A DNA stretch of 38,831 bases from Lingula anatina. Taxonomy: Eukaryota; Brachiopoda; Lingulata; Lingulida; Lingulidae. Below the pieces are notes generated by a model that was not told the origin of the DNA, did no database searches, and saw only the letters and a list, made by a program, of their open reading frames with translations. Where the stretch lies: contig NW_019775789.1 in NCBI RefSeq assembly GCF_001039355.2, positions 46,867 to 85,697 of the forward strand. Direction: 5' to 3'. The position numbers and the translations under genes are program-made. Below, in pieces: positions 10,249 to 22,700 of the stretch (positions are counted from its first letter, which is position 1; each line of letters begins with the position of its first letter).

Positions 10249-12688
10249 TATATATATTTGGCTAATTTCTGCGACATAAATTCATGGTATCTACCTGTTC
10301 AAATATGATCAAAATGGAATATTTGTCCTCAGATAAGTTAATAAAAAAGCTGTTTAGGTACTTAACGTGTGCGTGTGTATAAAATCTTCCGCGAACGTTT
10401 ACGTACGTTTACTATTTTAGAACGTAAAAAAAATCTTTATTATCTACATAAACATTTACAGTAAATTTTTGTAAGATTTATGTGTCTTGTTTGACCACTC
10501 CCAGCTAGTAGACAGCTTTAATAGAGCCATTTCTAAATGTTGTGAAAGTTGCATAAATGTTTAATAAATAAACAGTGCTCTTGGTCCACTATGAATAACA
10601 ATCCAATAACATTCTGCAGAGAAATTCATTTTATGTGTGCATATCTAACTGGCAGGCTCTATGGAGTAGAGGGGGGTGGGGGAGGAAAAAAAAACTAGGC
10701 CTACCTCTAATGGCTGTGCCTATTTTCTGGTATATCAGAAGAACCATAGTTTGACACTGAAATCAATCCATAACTTTAAATGTTATGTGCAAAGTGAAAT
10801 TGTTCCAAGGTAAATCAAATTCACTTTTGTAATAGAAGATGTTTATCTGTTTTAATATCTCATTGTTAATTCACTCTGAGCCAAAACTGTTCTGTCCTGT
10901 CAAGTGTAATTCAGTATGTATTCTCTGAGCTTTGGATGCCAATTTGTTTTATATATATTTGCAATGGTAATCAGTATTAAGGTCTGTAGCTAGCACTTAA
11001 TAGGGAGATATTCTTCTTCTGAAAGAGCGGACCTATTACCAGTTACTTCAACCAACTTCAGAAATGGCACTGATCTTAGATAAAATTTTCAGCCAAATTG
11101 GCTGTTTCCTTTGAACCTCCTACAAAAGGACCTGGGACACCATTATTAATAAGTCTTCAAAAATCAGGAGAAATAATTATATGACTCACACTAAGCAACA
11201 ATAGGAATTTCTTTGTGCACCCTTCTTATTATTTTCACATTCTATTTCTACATAACAGAATGAGGCTGCCACTGATAAGTATTACTGATCATTCCAAAAT
11301 GTTCACCCTGTTGTTCAGAGGGAACCAGCAACCCTCCTCCTGTTATCCACATGTCTCTACAGCCTCCTATAATCTTTGAAACTCGGGATGCTTTCTAGTG
11401 TGTTTGACCTATATTGCTCCCTAAGTTTCATAGGTCTCTGAAAACATACTCTCTGACCACAGAGTGTGCCATTATAGTCGGTTACAAAATCATTGTATCA
11501 CTGATACTTTAATTTTTTTTATTATTTTAGAAGCCCCTGATATAAGATGCTGAAAACGCACCTCTTTATTATAAGCATGTCTCTCTCATTATCAGAAAAC
11601 TCCTAAAATCAGGATGATTTCTAGTTAGGTACATGAGGAAATCACCCGAGTTTCACAGACTACTGGCAATTAGGCCGTCATCAGAATGCCTCTCCTGTTT
11701 ACTGGATACTTTGACCTTGGAACCTCAGGGTGCAAAGAATGGGTTCAAGCTAGCATTTCAAATCTTGGCTGAAGCCAGATGCAATTTATTTTGGATAATA
11801 ACCACAAAATGTACGTAATTTTTTTTGCTAGTATATTATTGCTTCACGTCTCAAGATAATTGGTTCCAACGTTTAAGTTCTCTGGAGAAATAAAAGTTGT
11901 TGCTATTGTGATATTTATGGTTAGATATAAAAACAAATTTCTCTTAAAATGGTTTGTATTTCTTAAATTCTACAATATATACAAGTTAACTGAGCTGTAA
12001 GGTGGGCAACCCAATACAACCCTTTGGCAAGTTCTTGTTAAATAATATATATATATAATACAAATGAATGAATGAGTGAGAAATAAATATCACTGCTGTT
12101 AATGATAAATACAAGTTCAAGTAAGATAATGCGTCGATGATTTTATGTTAGAATGCTTGAATTGTCTGCTCTAAGCACAATGTATGATAATGTTTATTTG
12201 TATCTAAATGACAATAAATGCATATGAATACTTAAGCAGCTGCAGGCCTCAGATTTTACGTCCTCTTAACACTGTTCAAAACACAGATAATGAAACATGT
12301 ATTTGGCAAAGCTAATGATACTGTGGCCATTAATTATTGTGGGGGGGAAATATGCACCCACACAGACGAATAATCGACAAAATTAGAAGCTGCAACTTAT
12401 GAAATCTCAATTGTCATGACTTGATGATTTTACATTAATGAGTCTGCTCCACCTGATTGGAGTTTTTTTTTCAACACGTCTACACTTACAAAACAAAAAC
12501 ACTCTAAAGACTTTGAGGTGGTCCTATCTTGCAGCACAATGCCCTCTTCTGACTGAACACATGGTGAACACAGAATGGCAAATTTTAGTAAAACGCACAT
12601 ACAAGGTTGGTCAAAAAATTGCATCACATTCCACACATGTATAAAATCTTTCATGAGCTAAAATCTTCACAGTGCATTCTGACATTCA

Positions 12689-12737
12689 TGATGTCACTTC
12701 TTATTTGATGTCACTTCTTGTTTGATTTCATCTTATT
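12689..12737. repeat. 17-bp tandem repeat, about 3 copies
   Basis: TGATGTCACTTCTTATT is followed by a near-identical unit and then a shorter degenerate one. Confidence 0.7.
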
Positions 12738-12818
12738 TGACCCTACAGCAGATAAAATGGCATTTCGTATTTAACAACCTGACTGATTTTGCTTTGGCAG
12801 TATTTGTTTTTCACCTTC

Positions 12819-12824
12819 TTTATT
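12819..12824 (-). terminator. Candidate Sulf poly(A) signal AATAAA
   Basis: This is the first canonical AATAAA on the minus strand after the Sulf stop, about 620 nt downstream. No obvious GU-rich element follows. Further candidates lie at 12193-12198 and 11565-11570, so the UTR could be longer. Confidence 0.4.
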
Positions 12825-13440
12825 AAAATCCCATATTTCTTTGTTAATCACTAACAAAGCTTTAAGAGACTTTTCTGCATGTTCTTTTCCAGTACTTCCT
12901 CCAGAATATAGTTTTCTTTTGTCAACGCAAACTTGGTGACATTAATTCAACTGCTAAGTCTCAGTTTATCACATGTTTTCTTCTATCCTCAGATCCTCCG
13001 CTTCAACAGTATCAGTGTCAAGTTTTGGGAGTGCCAGAAGTTGTGAAGTCCAGGTCTGTGTTTTCCTCAGCTGATGGTACCACATGCTATTCTAACTCAA
13101 TGCAATGAAATGAGAAATCTGAAATAAATAAAAAAATCCAAATTAGTTCACTCATAATTTAAGATATCCTGGAATATACTTATAAAAAAAAAATTACCAA
13201 AACAGAGAAGGAACCATATGGTTTTCCATTTCAACATGTCACAAGTATCTTAACAGTTAATGAAAAGCAATAATCAGAAATTGTTTATCCTGACCACAAG
13301 AACAAGTGAAAAAACACAGCCAAAGTAAAAAAAAAAAAAAAAAAAACTGTATCATTAGGATGACCCATATTTTCATCAAAATTCCAAACGTACTTTTGGA
13401 ATAATCTTCTGAGATCAGTGTGTGGTGAACCAGGATACTG
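12819..13440 (-). other. SULF1: Sulf 3' UTR (proposed)
   Basis: An AU-rich stretch between the stop codon and the first AATAAA. It includes a 20-base A run on the plus strand (13327-13346), which would be U20 in the mRNA. The extent is inferred from the poly(A) signal only. Confidence 0.45.
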
Positions 13441-13499
13441 CTATAGGTGGTGGTTAGCTGGAGGGCGGCGTCCATGCCTTCCAGATTTCTCTTTCTTTT
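13441..13499 (-). CDS. SULF1: Sulf coding exon 16 (C-terminal tail and stop)
   Basis: Acceptor ttttctcttcag. It completes a Glu codon and encodes [18 protein letters not shown], then TAG at 13443-13441. The basic tail has no strong family conservation, so the terminal exon rests on the splice site and phase match. Confidence 0.8.
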
Positions 13500-16400
13500 C
13501 TGAAGAGAAAATGAGAAATTTCAGTACTTTTTCAAAGTGAAAAGTGATGCAATCTTGAACTAAAGCAGAGCAGGGAACTCTACTAATTTACCCATATTTT
13601 ACATATAATTAAAGATGGACTCCTTTTGCTAACAGATGTTATTCTATTGTTAACAAGACACAACACAGAAGAACTTTGCATTTTGAGCTCTGTCATGTTT
13701 AAAACTCTGCTTAAGCTGTATTTTCACTTTTTCCTTGAACCCTTGTTAACTGCTTTCATCTCTAGTTAAGTGTATGTCTAGCACCAGTCTTCTTAAGTGC
13801 CAATATTCCAAACTAATCTTAATAGGTATTAGGATTATGCTTGTCTTGCAATGCCACCTATAGTCATGGATTTTCACTCACCTGTATATTGTCCAGATCT
13901 TATAGTACATTCCCTTGGTCCTGCACATGCCCTAAGCCTATTTAATGTCTTGTGGTATTGTTGTAGTGTCCAGTATTCTAAATCATGTACAGCATTTCTT
14001 AGCTGAAATAGTGACATATGATAAGTTTATGTAAAGATAACACAAACCCAAATATCTTTTTTATATATATTGGCTTAATATTTTTGGGGTTTGACAGATG
14101 TTGTAATACCAGATGTATTTTGAAATATGTTTATTTATGAATTCAATTGATACATAAGATTAGTTGAAATAAAACATTTCATAAAAAGAATGAATATTTC
14201 TAAGGTGAAATAGTTAAATCATTCTTTTAAATGTTTAAATTATAATTATGTGATGGTAAAAAAAAAATGTAACATGAAACAACAAGGTCAACTGTCTTAT
14301 CAACATGTAATTATGCTTTAGTCTATGAGTTCTACCATTTAAATATCTATGTATTATTTTTAAATGTCAGATTTTATTTCGATGCTCTTACCTGATAAGG
14401 GTCTCTATTGAAGTCATAATAGCTGATAAACCCTGTTATAAATTCACAATAAAGGAAATTGTGAGAATCATTGATGGTCCGTATACACCAGTATGTGTTA
14501 TTGTTGGAGTTTGGGCAGAAACAGAATGGACCCACTGAAAATAGAAAAATGTAAAATTTTAAGCACCCAGTGAAAGTATTTACATCATTCTCTAGCTATA
14601 TATCAACAAAGTTTATACTTATGAAACAAAACAAAATCATGTTTTTATTTTTGAAAAAGCTAGGTTATCTGAAAGATGCTGGAGTGATTCAAGTTTGTTT
14701 TGATTGAAAATGAACCAATCAAACTTATTTTTAAAACTTGAGATGCATTTTAGCCCTAAGAACCTTTCTTGCAAGTCTGAGAATAACAGGTAACAATTAA
14801 TGTTATCCTTTTTATCAGGAAATGCACACTTAAAGTGCCGTCAACACCAACAACAGATACAGGCGATGGCTATATACATCCAGACAAAGTGTCTTTTCAC
14901 GAAAATTCTGTTTAAAAAATGATAAAAATTTCCTGGAATACTCACGGTTCCACAGTGGAGGGGTCTGCCAGTGGTCGTTGTCATGGGTGAAACACTTCAT
15001 TGAAAACTGGTGACAGTCCCTCGTGACGTCCTTGTTCTTGCGCTTTCTGTGCCTTTTATTGTTTTTGCGATTTTTGCGTCTTTCTTTTTTTGGTTTTCTA
15101 GATGGCCTGAAGTTATTAGGGTTAAAAATTTGGTCAATATGGTGGTATGAATAAAACAAAAATAAAAGAATTTTTTGAATCAATGATTTTTTCCCCCTGT
15201 CAAAATTTGAGGATAATGTTAATACAAGACACCACTCAGGCGAATATATTGCTCTTGTTTCAAGCATTCCCTAAAAAGGATGAACTTTTAATATTAATTC
15301 ATACCCTTCAATTTTGCACAAAATACATAGCTTAAGTATATTCCATCATGTATAATAGTAACTGACCTAGGCACCACTGTATTTTCAACAATATCGCCTA
15401 CGGATTCATTCAGGCTTGCATCTTCACAAACGCAGTCCTCGCCCTTGCCAATAACAACAGCTGATGAAGTTGGAGGCACATCAGTTGTGTAGATGTGGTT
15501 CTGGGGAATACTGTAGTCTTTGTCCGCACTGGTTTCAGGGAATGCTGGGAAAGTTTCTGAGGTGGTGGGGATCCGGCCCCCTCTTTTGTTGCTATTGGTT
15601 ACACCAAATGCAGGAGGAGCTTCTGATGGTTTTCCAATTCTGAGGTGCTCTCTGATTTCCTGGGAATCAATTAATAAGACATGACTTAACTTTTTGCTCC
15701 AAATATTACTTTTCGTACTCAATAAATGCTACCTTGACCTTAGAATTTTTCATACTGAAAATGGAAATTTCAAACATTGCAGATTGACCAATTCTACATA
15801 CATTCTTCTGTTGAATTAAAATAAATAAATAAATAGAAATTTGTACTTCATTACCTTCAGCATGTTTATTTTCTCCTTATAATGCTCTATCAGTTTATTG
15901 ACCTCGTCCTTGTGTATCTTCCACAGTTGTTTACTGGAGTAGATGGAGCGGTCACAGGCCACTGTGTTGTTAGAACCAACAGTGCACAGTGTTCTGTAGT
16001 TCAGTGATCCTGTATGAAGAATAACATATTGTTACTAAAACCAGAGAGAGAGAAGGAAGGGAGATAAGAGACATCTTTTCATTTAACATACTTATAACAT
16101 ACTTATAATTTTTTAAAACAGAACTTTATGTTGGCGATCTTGAAACTTCATATTGGTGATATTAAAACTTCCTTTCTTCTTACCCTCTGGAGTATCAGAC
16201 TGCAAACCAAACTTCCAATGATCATGCTTTCTCCTCCTATTGGCCCCACGTTTCTGGACGTAGTGAGTGACCACCGTCTCCAGCGTGGTAATGGCGTGGT
16301 CAGCAGCCATCTGATGGTCAACTTCCTCCAATTCATTATCATCTATTGACCGACCAGAACGGTTCTTGATGAACTTGGTGCCAGTTAACATGGAAGCTAT

Positions 16401-19400
16401 GGAGTGTAATAAATGATTAAAATTAATAGGGAAATATTTTTTGATATAATTTTAATAGCACTCTGCCCACTGGATCTCAGGATACCATAGATAAATTGAA
16501 CTTTTAATCGAAACTAAGGTGAAAAATTACAATGAACTTCTGTAAAAACTTGTACTCCCTAATACCCTTCAATTTTCAAATGTCATCCTATTCAAATATA
16601 TCATTTCGTTTTTTTAAGCTATAAACTCTAACTTGAAAAGCTGCTTGGAAGGTAAACTTACGCTGATTAACAAAATTCTTCAGGAACTGCTTTTGATTTC
16701 TTCTCTCATCTTTCCTCATTTTCTTGGGAGGGCAGACGCACTTAGCGCGTTTTTCTTTGCTCACCACGTCTGACAGACGACACTTGGTTTTCCTCCATCT
16801 CCCATCAGGAAGCTGAGTGCACACCCATTTCTAAAAAAAGTTTTATTCATTAATTAATTTATTTATTTATTTATTCTTTCACACTATCATTTATTTAACT
16901 ATTCACTTAATTTGGTGCTGGGTACTGAAACATTTTGCAATGATTAAGACCCAAATTATAAATATATATATATAACTTATCAAATAATACCTTTTATTAT
17001 ACTTTTTGTTATAAAAAAGTACAAAGAGTATAATATAAAGAAGCAAAAGATAAAAAGATCCTCTACAAACCTGCTTTGGTTTACATGGGGCTTTAAAAGC
17101 CGGGTCCCGGCACTCCTTGGCAAGACGTGCCTCTTTCTTCAGCCCAGGAACACTGTGGTACTCTATCTGTTCGCGAATCTTCACATTCTTCCCATTGATT
17201 TTCCTGAAATATGAGAGAAAAAAAGGAAAAATCATATTTTTATTCATTCATGTGTTTGTAAAAAAAGTTCATTTTGTTTCACCTTCGTACAATGTAACTG
17301 TTTATGTTGCAGTGCATAGATTATTTCTGCCCATTGTGCTACTGTTTTCATCTTTTCCAAACTTTATCTTAGCTAGGACTGAGTTGGACCGACCCAGCTA
17401 GTACAATGTGTGAATCTGAATGTGGTCTCAAATGTTTTGTGTTTGTGTGTGTGTGTGAGAGTGAAGTATTTAACATCTCTTAACAACTTCCAAACTTAAA
17501 CAATTAACTAAGATGTTCTGCAATGAAAAAAAAAATTAAAGTCGTGGAGAAATTAAGAGCAACCTACCCTCTCTCTATCAATACAGTGTCTCTCCAATGA
17601 GGTGAAAAGTTTTCAGATCCTTCATTTTTGGACAGAAGCAGTTTATAGAATGGCTTCCCATCAATGTGGTCTGGAATGTTAATACCTGCCATCTCTAACA
17701 CTGTAGGTGCTATGTCAACATTGGTTAAAATTTCATTCATGCTGAAAACAAAAAAATTGATAAAAATTATATGAGAGTTGAAATAACAGGTTAAATGAAG
17801 TTAAAGAAAGACAACATCTATCAAACTCAGGTCCTGTTATACACACTGACACCTTTGTTATGTCCAAAAACTTTAAAACTTTTCTCTGATGCTACCCTTA
17901 TCCCTAATTATCAATTCTACTACCTCTTACACAGATAAACTCTCTAATAACCAATGAAATGCAAGGTGTCCCATTCTTACCACATCGCCAGTTTTATATA
18001 GGAAAGTGTATGGGAGGAAAATTTCAAGCTTAACTATAAAACGCTCTTAAAAATTAACTATTTTAAATATGCAACTTTTTGGCCTCAATTTATTAGTTTT
18101 TGGCGCATTTCTTCACAATAAATTTAAAAAAAAAAACAAAATTTGAGAGGGTCATGTTCCAATGCCCCTGTGTTATTTTTCTGATTCTTACAGAGACTGG
18201 TACTTAAATCCCTGATCCTCTCACCCTGAGAGAGGCCCCAATAACCTTTGAAATTCAGGAAGTTCCATCCATACTCACCTCATGCCACCTTCAATCCCTG
18301 GCCCTCTCACATAGAAGGGTACCCTGGTGTCAAAGTCATACGGCATTGCCTTCCCTTTCAGCAGCCCGTACTGCCCCAAATGGTAGCCATGGTCAGATGT
18401 GTAGATTATGTATGTGTTGTCCAGTTCTCCCAAATTCTTCAACTCTGTATATACCTGATACAACAAGAAATGTGCACCTGAATATATACGTTTTTTCAAT
18501 TGGATAAGTGTTTATGCCTTTTTCAAGAGGGGAAATTAATGGTGAAATTGTTTTTTTGTCCTCAGAACTTGCAGTGACCAAAAAGATAAGAAAGGCAGAT
18601 GGAAAAAACAGTCAGCAAGTCTGTCAACTGACAGAAAGACAGGGAAACACAAAAAGACAGACAGACAAAAAATCTTACTTTTTCCACAGCATCATCCACA
18701 GACTGTAATGTCTGCAATCTCTTCCTCATCAGTATATCTGTGAAGGCAATGTGGATGGGCTCCATCTTCCCTGTGTACTGCAGGATCCATTGTTTGTCTG
18801 GGTTTGGTGCATAGTTCCAGCTAGGGGTCCTGAAAAGGGCAGTTACATGGATTGAATAAAATTACACATGGCTAAATAATAGGATGAAAAAACCATGCCA
18901 TTTACCTGAGTTTAACTTAATTGATAAAATTGAGTGTAACTGAATAGATCATACTTGGATGAATAACAGTACAAGAAAAAAAAAAAAAACATGCCACTTG
19001 AGTTTATTAATTAAGTTCACTATTTTCCTTCTTTATTATCATTCTGTTTCTTTCTCCCACAATTGGTTACAGAAACTACTAAAAGTGAGAATGCTGTAAT
19101 TATGCCATGGACATATCATAAAAGGTAAAGGTATTTTCTCCTAAGTTTTACCTATGAGCTGTGACATTTTCAAACAAATGTTGATACTGAGGGGCTGCAT
19201 CTTCTGGTCCATGGGGGGCCGGCATGCTCAATACCATGGCAACAGGTCTGTAAACAAAACAAACAGACTTGGTAAATTGATCACAATATCAAATATCTCT
19301 TGAACAAAACAACATATTATAATGGTAAGAACAGTGTACATTTAACAGTAAGAAGTCTTTAAAAGCATGCTAGTATTGAACATGTACATGGTCCTTTTTT

Positions 19401-19684
19401 CAAATATTTCAAATGCACATCTGGAAATTCAACAGTTCTTACTAGCCTTAATCTTAATTTTTAATTTTTAGACAAAAATTAAAGTAATATGTATAACTAT
19501 GTCTTACCTATTTGGAAAATATCTTTTGGACTGCTTGAGGAATGTTACACTGTCATTTGCAATAAGATCTGTGAAATAATCCTTGTAATAATCATTTTCA
19601 TGGCGAATTTTCTGTCCGTTGAAGTTGATCATATAGTTGTAGAACCTGTAGTTGAAAAATCAGTTTAAAACATGAACAATTGAA

Positions 19685-19727
<43 letters not shown>

Positions 19728-22700
19728 AATGAATGTTTGTTCTAAAAGGCATAAATCCAAGTAATCAAGAAAGAAAATTGAACTTATCATTAACAAAAGA
19801 CAGAAATGGCCATAAAAGTTTTTATATTAGCACTTTTGAAATAATACAATCTGACACATTAATTTTCTATCATAAAAAATACATCAATGAATAAAGTTAT
19901 GCGACTAAACCCAACAAAACTCCCATTAAATGACTAGACAGTGTGCAACAGCATGTAATAAAATAAGTCATAAATCAGACTAAAAATCAAGTACTTCATG
20001 ATTATTTAAAAAAGGGAACATAAATCAACTGAACACAATTCACAACTGTTCTTAGAGATACCCGCAACAAACCAAAAGAACTTTTTAAACATAGGCTGCA
20101 ATGAGGCTGATTACATAAATCTTGATACCACGGCAACAGCAAATATTTATTAAGATGGAAACAAGTTCTTCATAAATGTGTTTGTTGAAGATAAATATGG
20201 GAGGGAGTGTTAGGTGGTGGAATGGGAGTGAAATATGAGGTAATGTTAATTCATTTCAAGAGAGAGAGAGAGAGAGAGAGACAGAGATTATCAAATTAGA
20301 ATCAAAAATTAAACAGAAATATAACTGAATGAAAAACTAACCTAAACAGCTAAAAAAATGAAGAATGTTATTCAAAAATAATGCCCAGATGTAGGATTCC
20401 ATTAAAATATTTCAACTCTATGCAAATAAATAGAGTGAACATATCAGCTAAAATAAAATGAAATACAACTGAAGACAATCACATACCTGGAGTTCCTGAT
20501 AAGACCGACCCATTCCCTCCAACCTGGTGGGATGTATGTACCATTGTATTCATTGAGATACTTGCCAAAGTAACCTGGGGAAAAGAGAAGAAAAATGGTT
20601 ACATTTCAGCCATGATTCAACACTTTGTGACCTCACCTTGCTCTGTATTGTTTTATCTTAATACTGTCTGTATCTCTTCCGTAAAAAATACTTTTTTTAA
20701 ACTAAGTTCAGGAAATGACCACAAATTGATCTTATTCCTGAATTTCTACATTGTTTCACTTAACCCCCTTTTATTCACCACTGGCTTTTTTCACAATGTA
20801 AAAAAAGTTCTAAAAATTGCAAAATCCTAGACCTACAAGTGACCAAGAATATATATAAATATAACATGCTGTGAAAGGCACATGTAAAAAACAGCAGTGA
20901 CAGCAATATTAAACCCCACTTTTTGCCCAAGCCGTTATTCTCAATATTGGAGAGATGAAAGAAGATTAAAAAGGGCAACCCAGACAAAAGGCGGTCTTCA
21001 CTTTTGTTCACAGGGTTAAGGGCATGGGAAAAAGTGAGCAAGTAGCTTCACTTCATGGACCACTGGTGAACAGGGTTCATGAGATAGTTACGCTGTTAAG
21101 ACCTAGTGATACATCAGTTTCGCTACCATAATTGTGAATATTACAAACACTTGACAAAAGATTCGAGAATGTTCATCTTGACTCACACAAAGAGACATCA
21201 AATTGTATCTTTAAAAAGACATCAATTTGTACCTAACTAGAAAATAATCTGAGCTGTAGAACATTTTTTTTAATACGACTTATGTTATAATGCACATTTC
21301 TGGTTCTTTGGTGGTGAAGTCATAATTCTTGAAATAAAAAATATATCGCATGAAAAAATATTTTGATAAAGCAGGAAACTAGGACTGATATTTATTTTGG
21401 GAGGAGGGGGGTCAGAAGGAGGAAGATAAATATCCCCCAAGATGGCAACAGTATCGTTTATGGCTTACTTAAAAAGAGTTGTGACATTTTTTGGCAGTTG
21501 CTGAAGAGAAAAAAAAAGACACTAATGTATTTATATTACAAGCCTTTCATGCCTGTAGCCACCTTCCTTATGGCCAATATGGCAAACAGTTCTGGGTGCA
21601 TCAAGTGTATTTCCTCTTTTTTAAAACTATTCGAGACTACATAATGCCTGTTAATTATGATTTGCATACACATTATTGTGTTGTCTGAGTTCCAACACTT
21701 ACAATTTCTAACTTACATCATAGCAACAGCACAAACAAAACAGCTCGAACAGTTTTCCACTAATTTTGATGAATTTTTCAGGAGGAAAATCATAACATTC
21801 CAGATAAATCAGTAGTTGTCCAATTACATGAAATTTGCGTCATTTATACAAGGAATACACTGCCAATATTCAAGACCAATATTCACTTTATCTAAGTGGA
21901 TTACTTTGGATTTATCTTGATATAAAGTACACCAAACTTTTAGCTTAAATGTTCAACCTAATATTTTTAGGTGAAACAGGCTACGGGTATTTAGGAAGAG
22001 CTGTAGAATGTGAAAGGATACAGGCAGACATTATATGCTTTCAGATGTAAACTTTTCTCCCTTGTTACTGTCATTAAAAATAACATGGTTTTTTCCCCTC
22101 TCAAATAATGACAAAGGTGGAAAAGGAGGTAAAACATTTGCTGAAGTTGGTGATCTTTTTTTTTCCAAGTGAGGAAAAAGTTAAATAAATTGATGCAAAA
22201 ACTTTAAATTAGAACTTCAAAGATTCCAAATTAAATCCCTCTTGATAATGACTAACATTCTCTAAGTAACCTTAAAGACATTCAATACATTCTATTTTCT
22301 GTTTAAATTTTTTTGTTGGGCAAGATCCGTTTAGGGACAAGCTAGCTAGTCTTTCATCTGTGGTAAAAACTGTAGAAAGTTGCTTTTCCTTTTTTTTGCG
22401 GTTTGAGAAAAAAAAAGGACTGAGAATGCCTGTAGGTGGCAATAGCTTTCGTTAACAGATGTGCACAGAGATAATTGTTTTCATAATCACACAAACGTCC
22501 CCTGTTAAACTTGTTATTTCATCCCAGCTGTTCAATGCCAGCCAATCACACGCTATGTTTTTTATCTGGTAATGTCGAGACTGACGCCATTAACCCCTCA
22601 GTCTTGAATTTAATATTTTCTTATGTCAGTTACAAAAAAAAGGCTTGATGTTTGATGGAAGTTGGATCTCAAATAAAATATTTTTGTCAATTCAAGCATT

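Larger units (their letters stand above)
7561..12800. other. Intergenic region between the YTHDF promoter and the Sulf 3' end
   Basis: No protein gene was recognised; open frames are short and frequently interrupted. Contents: a GGGGCGGATCCAAG-type sequence near 8103-8116 that resembles dispersed repeats of marine invertebrates (a recollection, not verified), (TAA)n at 9011-9044, a tandem duplication (9143-9339), a diverged repeat pair (about 9366 and 9736), alternating CA/CG tracts, a 19-G run at 10230-10248 and a 17-bp tandem repeat at 12689-12737. Confidence 0.75.
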
